From contig JBAXNN010000004.1 in the NCBI GenBank assembly GCA_037133755.1, positions 1 to 64,000 on the forward strand: 64,000 nt of DNA, in the 5' to 3' direction. A program made the translations under genes and the position numbers. Below, in pieces: positions 29,852-37,083 of this stretch. The stretch comes from F1-60-MAGs149 sp037133755 (GTDB lineage: Bacteria > Actinomycetota > Thermoleophilia > Gaiellales > F1-60-MAGs149). How positions within the stretch are numbered: the first letter of the stretch is position 1; each line of letters starts with the position of its first letter. Below the pieces are notes generated by a model. That model saw only the letters and a program-made list of their open reading frames with translations, did no database searches and had not been told where the DNA came from.

Positions 29852-31354
29852 ATGAGCACTACCTCGAACCCCAAGCGCGCGATCGTCATCGGCTCCGGCT
29901 TTGGCGGTCTGGCCGCCGCGATGCGCATGCTCGCGGCCGGGCTCGACGTCACTGTCGTCGAGCGCCTGCCCGCGCCGGGCGGTCGCGCGTCGCAGATCAC
30001 GGACCAGGGCTACACGTGGGATCTCGGCCCGAGCCTCGTGACGATGCCGTGGTGCTTCGACGAGCTGTTTGCGCTCCTCGACCGCGACTTCCGCCAGGAG
30101 GTCGAGCTCGTCGGCCTCGATCCGTTCTACCGCATCGACTGGCCGCACGACGGGACGCGCATCGACTTCAAGGGCGATGTGGAGGAGATGCAGGAGGAGC
30201 TCGCCAAGCTCTCGCCGCACGACGCCGCCAACTACCCGGCGTTCCTCGAGGCCTCGGGGCTGATCCACGAGAACGCGGTGCTCGCCGCCGGCCGCAAGGC
30301 CTTCGAGAATCCGCTGCCGTTCGCCAAGCTCTTGCCGACGATGCTGCGCCTCGACGCCGCGCGCAACCTGTCGCACTTCTGCGCGAAGTACTTCGACGAG
30401 CCACACATCTTCCAGTCGATGAGCTTCCACTCGCTCTACATCGGCGGCGACCCGTACCGCGTGCCCGCTGTGTACGCCGCGCTCGCCTATCTGCAGGTGG
30501 CCGATGGCGTCTGGTACACGAAGGGCGGCACCTACTCGATCGTCCAGGCGATGGTGCGCGCGATTGAAGGCGCCGGAGGGCGCGTCCGCTGCAGCGCCGA
30601 CGTCGACGAGATCATCGTGCGTGGTGGCAAGGCGATCGGCGTGCGGCTGGCTGACGGCGAGGTGCTGCCGGCCGAGGTCGTGGTGTCCGACGCCGATCCG
30701 GTGCGTACGCGCACGCGACTGCTCAAGGGCGCGCCCGACCGCGCACCGTGGCGCTTCCGCGGCTCGAACAACGGCATGTCGTGCTTCCTGCTCTACCTCG
30801 GCACCGACCGCCAGTGGCCAGAGCTGCTGCACCACACGCTCTTCGTCGGCGACGGGTACCGGAAGTTCATCACCGACGTCACGAAGAAGCGCGTGCTGCC
30901 GGAGACGCTCTCCCTCTATCTGCACGTACCAGCGCGTACCGATCCCTCGATGGCGCCCGCAGGGGGCGATTCGCTGGCCGTCCTGCTGCCCGTGCCGAAT
31001 CTCGCCTCCGGCGACGACTGGAGTGCAATTTCTGACGTGTGGCGCGATAAGGTGATTGACTACTTGGAACACGACGCGGGGCTGACCGGCCTGCGCGCAT
31101 CGATCAAGGTGGAGCACCGGATGACGCCGGCCGATTTCGAGCAGCGCTACGACGCAGATGAGGGCACGGCGTTCTCGACGGAGCCGGTGCTGACGCGCTC
31201 GGCGTACTTCCGCCAGCCGAACAAGGACCGCACGGTCGATGGTCTGTACCACGTGGGAGCCGGCGCGCATCCGGGCGCCGGCGTCCCGGGCGTGCTGCTC
31301 GGTGCCGAGGTTGCAGCGGGGTTGGTGCGCCGCGATCTGGGAATCCCGGCGTGA
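29852..31354 (+). CDS. crtI: Phytoene desaturase (CrtI family)
   Basis: A 500-residue FAD-dependent desaturase that converts phytoene towards lycopene. The N-terminal dinucleotide motif is VIGSGFGGLAAAMRMLAAG (residues 12-30), followed by GGRASQITDQGYTWDLGPSL. The C-terminal bacterial-type desaturase signature is YHVGAGAHPGAGVPGVLLGA. It overlaps crtB by GTGA. No crtE, crtY or later genes are present, so the end product cannot be inferred. Confidence 0.94.
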   Translation: MSTTSNPKRAIVIGSGFGGLAAAMRMLAAGLDVTVVERLPAPGGRASQITDQGYTWDLGPSLVTMPWCFDELFALLDRDFRQEVELVGLDPFYRIDWPHDGTRIDFKGDVEEMQEELAKLSPHDAANYPAFLEASGLIHENAVLAAGRKAFENPLPFAKLLPTMLRLDAARNLSHFCAKYFDEPHIFQSMSFHSLYIGGDPYRVPAVYAALAYLQVADGVWYTKGGTYSIVQAMVRAIEGAGGRVRCSADVDEIIVRGGKAIGVRLADGEVLPAEVVVSDADPVRTRTRLLKGAPDRAPWRFRGSNNGMSCFLLYLGTDRQWPELLHHTLFVGDGYRKFITDVTKKRVLPETLSLYLHVPARTDPSMAPAGGDSLAVLLPVPNLASGDDWSAISDVWRDKVIDYLEHDAGLTGLRASIKVEHRMTPADFEQRYDADEGTAFSTEPVLTRSAYFRQPNKDRTVDGLYHVGAGAHPGAGVPGVLLGAEVAAGLVRRDLGIPA

Positions 31355-32193
31355 GGCTTCCGCGTCGCGGCGATCAGGTGACCGACGGGTACCTGCCCGA
31401 GGCGCAGGAAGTCATGCAGAACGTGGCGCGCACGTTCTCGCTGGCCGCGCGCCTGCTGCCCGCTACCGTGCGCGACGACGTCGTCTTGCTCTACCTGGTG
31501 CTGCGCACGCTTGACGACCTCGTCGATGAGCAGAGCCCCGACGCCGATGCCGCCGTCGCGGCCGTCGAGACATGGCTCGTCACCGACGAGACCTCGACGC
31601 GCGAGACGGTCATCCTCGCGGATCTCTCACTGCGATATGGCCTGCCACGCCCAGCCATCGTGGCGTTTCTGCAGGGCATGCGCGATGACTTGACGACGCC
31701 CGACATCCAGACCGAGGGCGATCTCGACGTCTACTGCTACCGCGTGGCCGGTTGTGTGGGGGAGCTGATGGCGTCGATCCTCGGCGTCTGGGACGACACG
31801 GCATGGAACGCGGCGCGTGCGCTCGGCAATGCCATGCAGCGCACGAACATCCTGCGCGATGTCGACGAAGACCTGGCGAACGGTCGCATCTATCTGGCTG
31901 CCGATACGCTCGCGCGCTTCGGCATCACCGATCTCGCCACGCAAGACCGCACCGAGCTCTACCGCGATCAGATTGCACGGGCCGACACGCTCTACGACCA
32001 GGGACTGCATGGCGTGCCGATGCTCGTCCACGGCAGGCGCTCGGTCGCGGCGGCTGGCGCGATGTATCGCGAGATCCTGCGCGAGATCGAGCGCGGCGGC
32101 TACGGCGCGAACCGCAGCCGCTCCGTCGTCTCGCGTCCGCGCAAGGCGGCGATCGTCGCGAGCGCCTTCGTTCGTCCGAAGCGGTGGTCATGA
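31351..32193 (+). CDS. crtB: Phytoene synthase (CrtB family)
   Basis: A 280-residue trans-isoprenyl synthase that condenses two geranylgeranyl diphosphates to phytoene. The two Asp-rich motifs are LRTLDDLVDE and NILRDVDEDLANGRIYL. The GTG start lies in the crtI stop (GTGA). A C-terminal Arg-rich tail is normal for the family. Confidence 0.93.
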   Translation: MRLPRRGDQVTDGYLPEAQEVMQNVARTFSLAARLLPATVRDDVVLLYLVLRTLDDLVDEQSPDADAAVAAVETWLVTDETSTRETVILADLSLRYGLPRPAIVAFLQGMRDDLTTPDIQTEGDLDVYCYRVAGCVGELMASILGVWDDTAWNAARALGNAMQRTNILRDVDEDLANGRIYLAADTLARFGITDLATQDRTELYRDQIARADTLYDQGLHGVPMLVHGRRSVAAAGAMYREILREIERGGYGANRSRSVVSRPRKAAIVASAFVRPKRWS

Positions 32194-33074
32194 GCGACCA
32201 GGCCTTTCCCGGCACCGTCGCATCGGTGCGGCGCGCGCTCGAGCGCACCTTCGTCGAAGAGGATCCGCGCGATGCCGCGTGGCGCGGCCGTGTCGGCAAC
32301 GCCCGCATGTCGGTGCGCGTCGATGTCGCCGCCGATCCGGATGATGCCGCGCAGGCAATGGTCGTTGCCACCTCCGAGGTGCTACCCGTGCCGAAGTTCA
32401 CCGGCCCGCTCGCCGCGGCCGTGCTGCTCGAGCACGATGGCTTTGTGCTCGGCCGCCTGCGCCACAACGGCAGCGCGCTCGTTGCGGAGCAGTCGATCCT
32501 TGGCGGGCATACGCTCGCGCAGGAGGAGGTGACGGTCGCGGTCTGGACGGTCGGCTGGCTCTCGGCGAACGAGGGAGCGCGTCTGCACATGCGCGTCGGC
32601 GGCATGGATCCCGGCGAGCCGCGCACACCTGACGTCGACATTCGCCGGGGAGCCGAGGAGCGCGTCGCAGTCGTGCGCGAGCGCGCGGCCCACTGGCTCG
32701 AGGGCCATGGCTTCGTCGACGACCCGGTCTGGGGCCTGCACGGCGAGGCCGGCTCGACCCGCGTCTTCGTCTCGGCTGTGCATCACCTGGAGCGCTCGAG
32801 TGTGCTCGTGATCGCCGCGCCGGTGCTGGTCGACGTCGACCTCACCGACGACCTGGCGCTGGCGGCCTGCGCGATCGCCGACGAGACGACGGTGGGTCGC
32901 TTCGCGTACACCGACGCGCGTCGTGAACTCTGGTTCGAGCACGCGATCCTCGCCGACGACCTGCAGGAGGTCGAGGTGATGCACGCGGTGCGTGCCGTCG
33001 CCGACACGGCCGACGCGGTGGATGAGAAGCTCGCAGCCGCGCACGGCGGCCGGCGCTACCTCGATCTGGCCTAG
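32190..33074 (+). CDS. YbjN-like two-domain protein in carotenoid operon
   Basis: A 294-residue cytoplasmic protein that looks like a tandem of two alpha/beta domains of the YbjN/type III secretion chaperone-like fold: residues 10-150 (VRRALERTF...GFVLGRLRHNG) and 165-290 (WLEGHGFVDDP...DLALAACAIADET). The assignment rests on hydrophobic pattern and is tentative. Start ATG 32190 overlaps the crtB stop (ATGA). Its role is unknown. The stop shares CTAG (33071-33074) with the convergent lipoprotein gene. Confidence 0.7.
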   Translation: MSDQAFPGTVASVRRALERTFVEEDPRDAAWRGRVGNARMSVRVDVAADPDDAAQAMVVATSEVLPVPKFTGPLAAAVLLEHDGFVLGRLRHNGSALVAEQSILGGHTLAQEEVTVAVWTVGWLSANEGARLHMRVGGMDPGEPRTPDVDIRRGAEERVAVVRERAAHWLEGHGFVDDPVWGLHGEAGSTRVFVSAVHHLERSSVLVIAAPVLVDVDLTDDLALAACAIADETTVGRFAYTDARRELWFEHAILADDLQEVEVMHAVRAVADTADAVDEKLAAAHGGRRYLDLA

Positions 33075-33820
33075 TTCTTCCCGCCCGGGTTCAGCGTCGT
33101 TGGATCGACGTCGGGCGTGACGGTGCTGGCCCGCGCGATCGTGCCGTTCTGCTCCGTATCGGTGATGAACCCGCTCGGCGAGACGCAGACCATGAGGTTG
33201 CTGCCGCTCGGCTCGGTGCCCGTCAGGCACGACGCATCGATCTGATTCGCACGCGTCTGCACCTGCAGGCCGCCGTCGCTGGCGGCAGCGACCTTTGCAG
33301 CGATCTGACGCGCGGTGTCCTCGCCAACCAGTTGCGCGGCCGTCGCCAGGGCGGTTGCACCGTTGCGATCGAAGTCCTTCCTCCTGCACGTCGGCGTGTC
33401 AGCACCCTGCGTGACGCACACCCAGGTGATCGAGGAGTTTGCGAGATTGACACCCACGCGCGTCGTGCCAGTGTCGCCCGTGACGGCCACGAGCGCCTTG
33501 TCGCCGAGCCGCGCCAGCGTCAGCTCGCCTTGGGTGCCGTTGACAATCGTGGCGTAGACGACCTGCCCGTTCGGATGTTGGGCGGCCAGTGCGAGGACGC
33601 CCGACGGCGTTTCGGCCGGAAAGATCGCCTGCGCCCCGCCACTATCGGCGCTCGTCGTCTCGCCGCTGCTCGCCTCGAACGGCGAGATCGTCACGGCGTT
33701 CGCACCGGTTGGCGGAGGGGCAGGGACGACCGACTGCGTCTGCGGGTCTGCGGTGGCGCCGCCGCACGCCGCGAGCACCGCAGTGAGGGCGAGCAGGGGA
33801 AGCAGACGGCGGGCGGCCAC
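33071..33820 (-). CDS. Predicted lipoprotein, unknown function
   Basis: A 249-residue protein with a signal peptide ending in LAAC (Cys19) and a Pro/Ser/Thr-rich linker. The mature domain has four Cys residues (VCVTQG, TCRRKDF, SCLTG and MVCVSP), probably two disulfides. No family is recognised. The GTG start at 33820 is supported by TAGGAT 6 nt upstream. Divergent from the small gene at 33875. Confidence 0.75.
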   Translation of the reverse strand: MAARRLLPLLALTAVLAACGGATADPQTQSVVPAPPPTGANAVTISPFEASSGETTSADSGGAQAIFPAETPSGVLALAAQHPNGQVVYATIVNGTQGELTLARLGDKALVAVTGDTGTTRVGVNLANSSITWVCVTQGADTPTCRRKDFDRNGATALATAAQLVGEDTARQIAAKVAAASDGGLQVQTRANQIDASCLTGTEPSGSNLMVCVSPSGFITDTEQNGTIARASTVTPDVDPTTLNPGGKN

Positions 33821-33832
33821 CGACCCATCCTA
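33821..33832 (-). promoter_or_regulatory. Leaderless-type -10 box
   Basis: Minus strand TAGGAT (33832-33827), 6 nt, GTG 33820. Confidence 0.5.
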
Positions 33833-33861
33833 TCCGCCGCAGGTGCGTGCCTTCGCGTTGG

Positions 33862-33874
33862 TACGCTGGCTGGC
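33862..33874 (+). promoter_or_regulatory. Leaderless-type -10 box
   Basis: TACGCT at 33862-33867, 7 nt, ATG 33875. Confidence 0.5.
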
Positions 33875-34123
33875 ATGGCCGATGGCGAACTCTTTCTCGA
33901 GGACCTGCAGGGCGCGATCCATCGTGCCTTCGAAGAAGGCCGCGAACCCGTCGCGTTGCTGCTGCATCCGGCGACGGTAATCCACGTGTCGGACCCCGCG
34001 CTCGGCCTCGAGCCGCTCGGCGCCTCGGAGATCGACGCGATCGACACGATGCCGATCGAAATCGATCCGCTGCAGGAGATCGGTGAGATCGGCATTCGCG
34101 AGCGCGAACACCCGCGCAGCTGA
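33875..34123 (+). CDS. Small acidic protein, unknown function
   Basis: An 82-residue protein (starts MADGELFLEDLQGAIHRAF) with a predicted N-terminal helix and an acidic C-terminal half. No family is known to me. It is called because codon third positions are strongly G/C throughout and a TACGCT box lies 7 nt before the ATG. It stands alone between divergent and convergent neighbours. Confidence 0.6.
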   Translation: MADGELFLEDLQGAIHRAFEEGREPVALLLHPATVIHVSDPALGLEPLGASEIDAIDTMPIEIDPLQEIGEIGIREREHPRS

Positions 34124-34187
34124 CGCATCGCGCGCGGGGCACGGGTCGATCTGCGAATCACCGCCGCCGCCGCAGCCGTCAGAGGCA

Positions 34188-35060
34188 CTACCCCGCAGCG
34201 AGTGGAATCAATTGCTCGAGGTCGGCCGGCGTGCCGTCGCCGATGCCGAACATCCCGGCGAGCATGCCGGTGATGCCCTCGGGTGTGGCACCGTGCCCCT
34301 GATGCTCGCGCAGCGTGATCGCGCCGTGGCGCTTGGCCAGGCGTGCGCCGTCGTCGCCGAGCATCAGTGGCACGTGCCCGTACGCGGGCGGCTCGAGGTC
34401 GAGCAGGCGCATGATCACGCGCTGGAACGCCGCGGAGGGGAGGAGGTCCTCGCCGCGGACGATGTGCGTCATCTGCGGCAGCGCGTCATCGACGGCGCAG
34501 GCCAGCTGGTAGCCGATTACGCCGTCGGAGCGCACGAGCACGAGGTCGCCCGCCGTTGCCGCCACGTCGATCGCGACGGGGCCGTGGACGAAGTCGTCGA
34601 AGCGCTCCACGCCGGCGGGCACTGCGAGTCGCAGGGCATGGCGCTCGCCCGCAGCGATGCGTTCGGCGGCAGCGGCCGGATCGAGCCCGCGGCAGGTGCC
34701 GCCGTAGATCGGTCCCTCATCGCCGTGCGGGGCCGAGGCGGCGGCCTTGATCTCGGCGCGCGTGCAGAAGCAGGGGTAGACCAGACCGGCGCTCTGCAGT
34801 TGCACAAGCGCAGCGGTGTAGTGCTCAATGCGCTCCGACTGCCGCAGCAACTCGCCGTCCCACGTCAGGCCGAGCCAGGCCAAGTCCTCCAGCTGCCGGA
34901 ACTCGAACTCCTCCTTGCAGCGATCCACGTCCAGGTCGTCGATGCGCAGCTGGATCGACCCACCCGTGGCGCGTGCGTGCAACCACGCGATCAGCGCGGT
35001 CCGGATGTTGCCCAGATGCAGGTCGCCGCTTGGCGTCGGTGCGAATCGCCCCTTGGTCAC
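34188..35060 (-). CDS. gluQ: Glutamyl-Q tRNA(Asp) synthetase
   Basis: A 290-residue GluRS-like enzyme lacking the anticodon-binding domain. It attaches glutamate to queuosine in tRNA(Asp). The HIGH-like motif is PTPSGDLHLGN and the KMSKS-like motif is LAKRHG. The zinc-binding part has YPCFCTRAEI and GGTCRG. Length matches GluQ (about 290-310) rather than GluRS (about 480). GTG start 35060; CATTAT lies 6 nt upstream on the minus strand, overlapping the divergent promoter. Confidence 0.9.
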   Translation of the reverse strand: MTKGRFAPTPSGDLHLGNIRTALIAWLHARATGGSIQLRIDDLDVDRCKEEFEFRQLEDLAWLGLTWDGELLRQSERIEHYTAALVQLQSAGLVYPCFCTRAEIKAAASAPHGDEGPIYGGTCRGLDPAAAAERIAAGERHALRLAVPAGVERFDDFVHGPVAIDVAATAGDLVLVRSDGVIGYQLACAVDDALPQMTHIVRGEDLLPSAAFQRVIMRLLDLEPPAYGHVPLMLGDDGARLAKRHGAITLREHQGHGATPEGITGMLAGMFGIGDGTPADLEQLIPLAAG

Positions 35061-35077
35061 CGCTGCATAATGACGGC
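35061..35077. promoter_or_regulatory. Shared bidirectional -10 element, gluQ / SUI1 gene
   Basis: CATAAT at 35066-35071 is 6 nt before ATG 35078 on the plus strand. The same bases read CATTAT (35072-35067) 6 nt before GTG 35060 on the minus strand. Only 17 nt separate the two start codons. Confidence 0.5.
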
Positions 35078-35413
35078 ATGACGCGGGTGTACTCGACCGA
35101 AGATGGCGATCTGCGCGGGGCCGGCAAGCGCCAGCGCCGTGGCGCGACGCCGGGACCCGGCGCGGCGCAGGGGCATCCGAGCGACGGCATCGTGCGCGTC
35201 GAGCGGCGGCGCGGCGGCCGCGGTAATGGCTGGGTCACGCTCGTCACGGGCCTGCCCGGCGACCCCAAGGCCGCGCTGAAAGACCTCAAGAAGCTGGTCG
35301 GTGCGGGTGGCGCGGTGCGCGACAGCGCCGTCGAGATCCAGGGCGATCATGCCGAGAAGCTGATCGAGCACCTCACCCGGCAAGGGCATCGCGTGCGCCG
35401 GGTAGGCGGCTGA
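35078..35413 (+). CDS. SUI1/YciH-family translation initiation factor-like protein
   Basis: A 111-residue protein with a basic N-terminus (GAGKRQRRGATPG) and an eIF1/SUI1 fold from about residue 35: VRVERRRGGRGNGWVTLVTG, LKDLKKLVGAGGAV, and EIQGDHAEKLIEHL. YciH affects start-site fidelity in E. coli. Its last 41 nt overlap the 3' end of the convergent PHP gene. Confidence 0.88.
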   Translation: MTRVYSTEDGDLRGAGKRQRRGATPGPGAAQGHPSDGIVRVERRRGGRGNGWVTLVTGLPGDPKAALKDLKKLVGAGGAVRDSAVEIQGDHAEKLIEHLTRQGHRVRRVGG

Positions 35414-36248
35414 GCAGCGCCTCCCGATCGTCCGCGTTGATGCCGGGGCTACCGCTGCCGCCGAGGGGGCGCTGGCGCTCCTCTTCGCGCTCGATGTCGT
35501 GGAAGTCCGAGCCCGTCGAGACGAGCAGGCCATGGCGCTCGGCCAGCGCGTGGTACGCCGTCTGCGTGGCGGGGTCCTGGTCGGGACGGTGCGCCTCGAT
35601 CGCGCACAGGCCGGCGTCCGCGAGGTGCTGGACGTACGCGTCGAGCGCTGCGTGGTCGAGGTTGAGCGAGTACGGATGGGCCAGCGAGATCACGCCACCG
35701 GCCTCGACCACGCGCTCGATGATCTCTGCAGGCTCCGTCTTGCCGCTGGGCACGTAGCCGGGGCAGTCGCCACCGATCCAGCGCTCGAAGGCATCCTTGC
35801 GGCTGGTCGCGGCGCCGGTTGCGACGAGCGCATCGGCGACGTGCGGGCGACCGATGTTGAATTCGGCGGCGGCACGCACGTCGTCCCACGTGAGCTCGAG
35901 TCCGAGGGCCTGCAGACGCTCGACCATCTCGCGTGCCCGGGCCTCGCGATCGCGCTCCTTCACATGCGTCCAGTCGAGGAACGAGGCAGGCACGGGGTCG
36001 GGCAGCCACGCCAGCAGGTGGCACTGCCCATTGGGATACCGGCCTGACAGCTCGACACCGGGGAGGACAGCGACGCCGTGCTCGCGGCCCGCGGCCTGCG
36101 CCTCGGCGACGCCGCGCAGCGTGTCGTGGTCGGTCAGGGCGATCAGATCAAGTCCGCGCTCGGCGGCCAGCTGCACGACCGCGGTCGGCGAGAGCTTGCC
36201 GTCCGACGACGTCGAGTGCATGTGGAGATCGATCAGCGTGGACGACAC
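35373..36248 (-). CDS. PHP-domain phosphoesterase
   Basis: A 291-residue metal-dependent phosphoesterase of the polymerase-and-histidinol-phosphatase superfamily, close to the YciV/RnaAM-like group. Metal motifs are DLHMHSTSSDG at the N-terminus, TDHDT, GVELS, ISLAHPYS and the C-terminal GSDFHD. The probable substrate is a nucleoside 3',5'-bisphosphate or short RNA end. Three in-frame GTG codons (36257, 36254, 36248) are possible; 36248 is chosen because TACAGT lies 7 nt upstream. Confidence 0.87.
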   Translation of the reverse strand: MSSTLIDLHMHSTSSDGKLSPTAVVQLAAERGLDLIALTDHDTLRGVAEAQAAGREHGVAVLPGVELSGRYPNGQCHLLAWLPDPVPASFLDWTHVKERDREARAREMVERLQALGLELTWDDVRAAAEFNIGRPHVADALVATGAATSRKDAFERWIGGDCPGYVPSGKTEPAEIIERVVEAGGVISLAHPYSLNLDHAALDAYVQHLADAGLCAIEAHRPDQDPATQTAYHALAERHGLLVSTGSDFHDIEREEERQRPLGGSGSPGINADDREALLSRLPGARDALAG

Positions 36249-36261
36249 CTTCACCACTGTA
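36249..36261 (-). promoter_or_regulatory. Leaderless-type -10 box
   Basis: Minus strand TACAGT (36261-36256), 7 nt, GTG 36248. It decides between three adjacent GTG codons. Confidence 0.45.
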
Positions 36262-36287
36262 CTCGTCGGCCGTCCCGGGTCTCCGCT

Positions 36288-36299
36288 TACGATGCAGCC
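36288..36299 (+). promoter_or_regulatory. Leaderless-type -10 box
   Basis: TACGAT at 36288-36293, 6 nt, ATG 36300. Confidence 0.5.
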
Positions 36300-36602
36300 A
36301 TGGCTGATGACACCCCCATAGGCCGCCGAGTCCTCTTGCCGAAGGGCGCGGAGGGCAACCTCGCGGTCTTCAAGAACGGGGCGATGATGACGGAGGGTGT
36401 CGACTTCGTCCGCGAGGCAGACGCGCTCGTGTTTACGCAGCCACTCAACGTCGAGCGCAAGGCGGGCCTGCTGGCACGCATCCAGATGACGACCGTCGGC
36501 ATCGGCGTGTACAAGAAGATCGACGACGTGGACATTCACGCCACGCTGCCGAATGGCTCGCTGAAGATCTTCACCGAGCTCCGCGCCGTCCCCGGCTCCT
36601 GA
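36300..36602 (+). CDS. Small unknown protein
   Basis: A 100-residue protein (MADDTPIGRRVLLPKGAEGN...) with mixed beta content and no signal peptide or membrane segment. A FKNGAMMTEGVDFVREADALV segment looks like a small beta-barrel or phage-virion-like fold, but I cannot name a family. It is followed after 4 nt by the GNAT gene, so the two form an operon. Confidence 0.65.
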   Translation: MADDTPIGRRVLLPKGAEGNLAVFKNGAMMTEGVDFVREADALVFTQPLNVERKAGLLARIQMTTVGIGVYKKIDDVDIHATLPNGSLKIFTELRAVPGS

Positions 36603-36606
36603 GCCG

Positions 36607-37083
36607 ATGCCGAGCGAGCACCGCATCCGCCTGGCACGTGCGGAGGATGCGCCCGCGATCGCCGTACTCCTCGCGACCCTTGGCGATCTGCCGATGCTCG
36701 CGGGCGAGGACGTCGCCGACGTTGCCGCACGTCATGTGCCTGCCGCCGTCGCAAGCCCCGGCACGACGCTGCTCCTTGTCGAGGACGATGGCGGTCTGAT
36801 CGGGTACGCCAACGTCCACTGGGTGCACGACCTCTTCATGCCCGGACCCGAGGGCTACCTCTCCGAGCTCTTCATTCTCGACGCGTATCGTGGCCGCGGC
36901 ATCGGCAGCGAGCTGCTCGCCATGATCGAGACCGAGGCGCGCGAGCGTGGAGCGTTTCGCCTGTCACTGCTCAATGCGAAACGGCGCGCCTCGTACGAGC
37001 GTCGCTTCTACGAGCAGCACGGCTGGGTCGAGCGCCCCGAGATCGCGAACTTCGTGCGCTGGCTGCGCGAGCCCGCCGGCTAA
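36607..37083 (+). CDS. GNAT-family N-acetyltransferase
   Basis: A 158-residue acetyltransferase. The acetyl-CoA motif A is SELFILDAYRGRGIGSELL (about 95-113); RLAR at the start and ASYERRFYEQHGWVE near the C-terminus complete the fold. The substrate is unknown. The stop (TAA) overlaps the convergent stop as CTAA (37080-37083). Confidence 0.87.
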   Translation: MPSEHRIRLARAEDAPAIAVLLATLGDLPMLAGEDVADVAARHVPAAVASPGTTLLLVEDDGGLIGYANVHWVHDLFMPGPEGYLSELFILDAYRGRGIGSELLAMIETEARERGAFRLSLLNAKRRASYERRFYEQHGWVERPEIANFVRWLREPAG

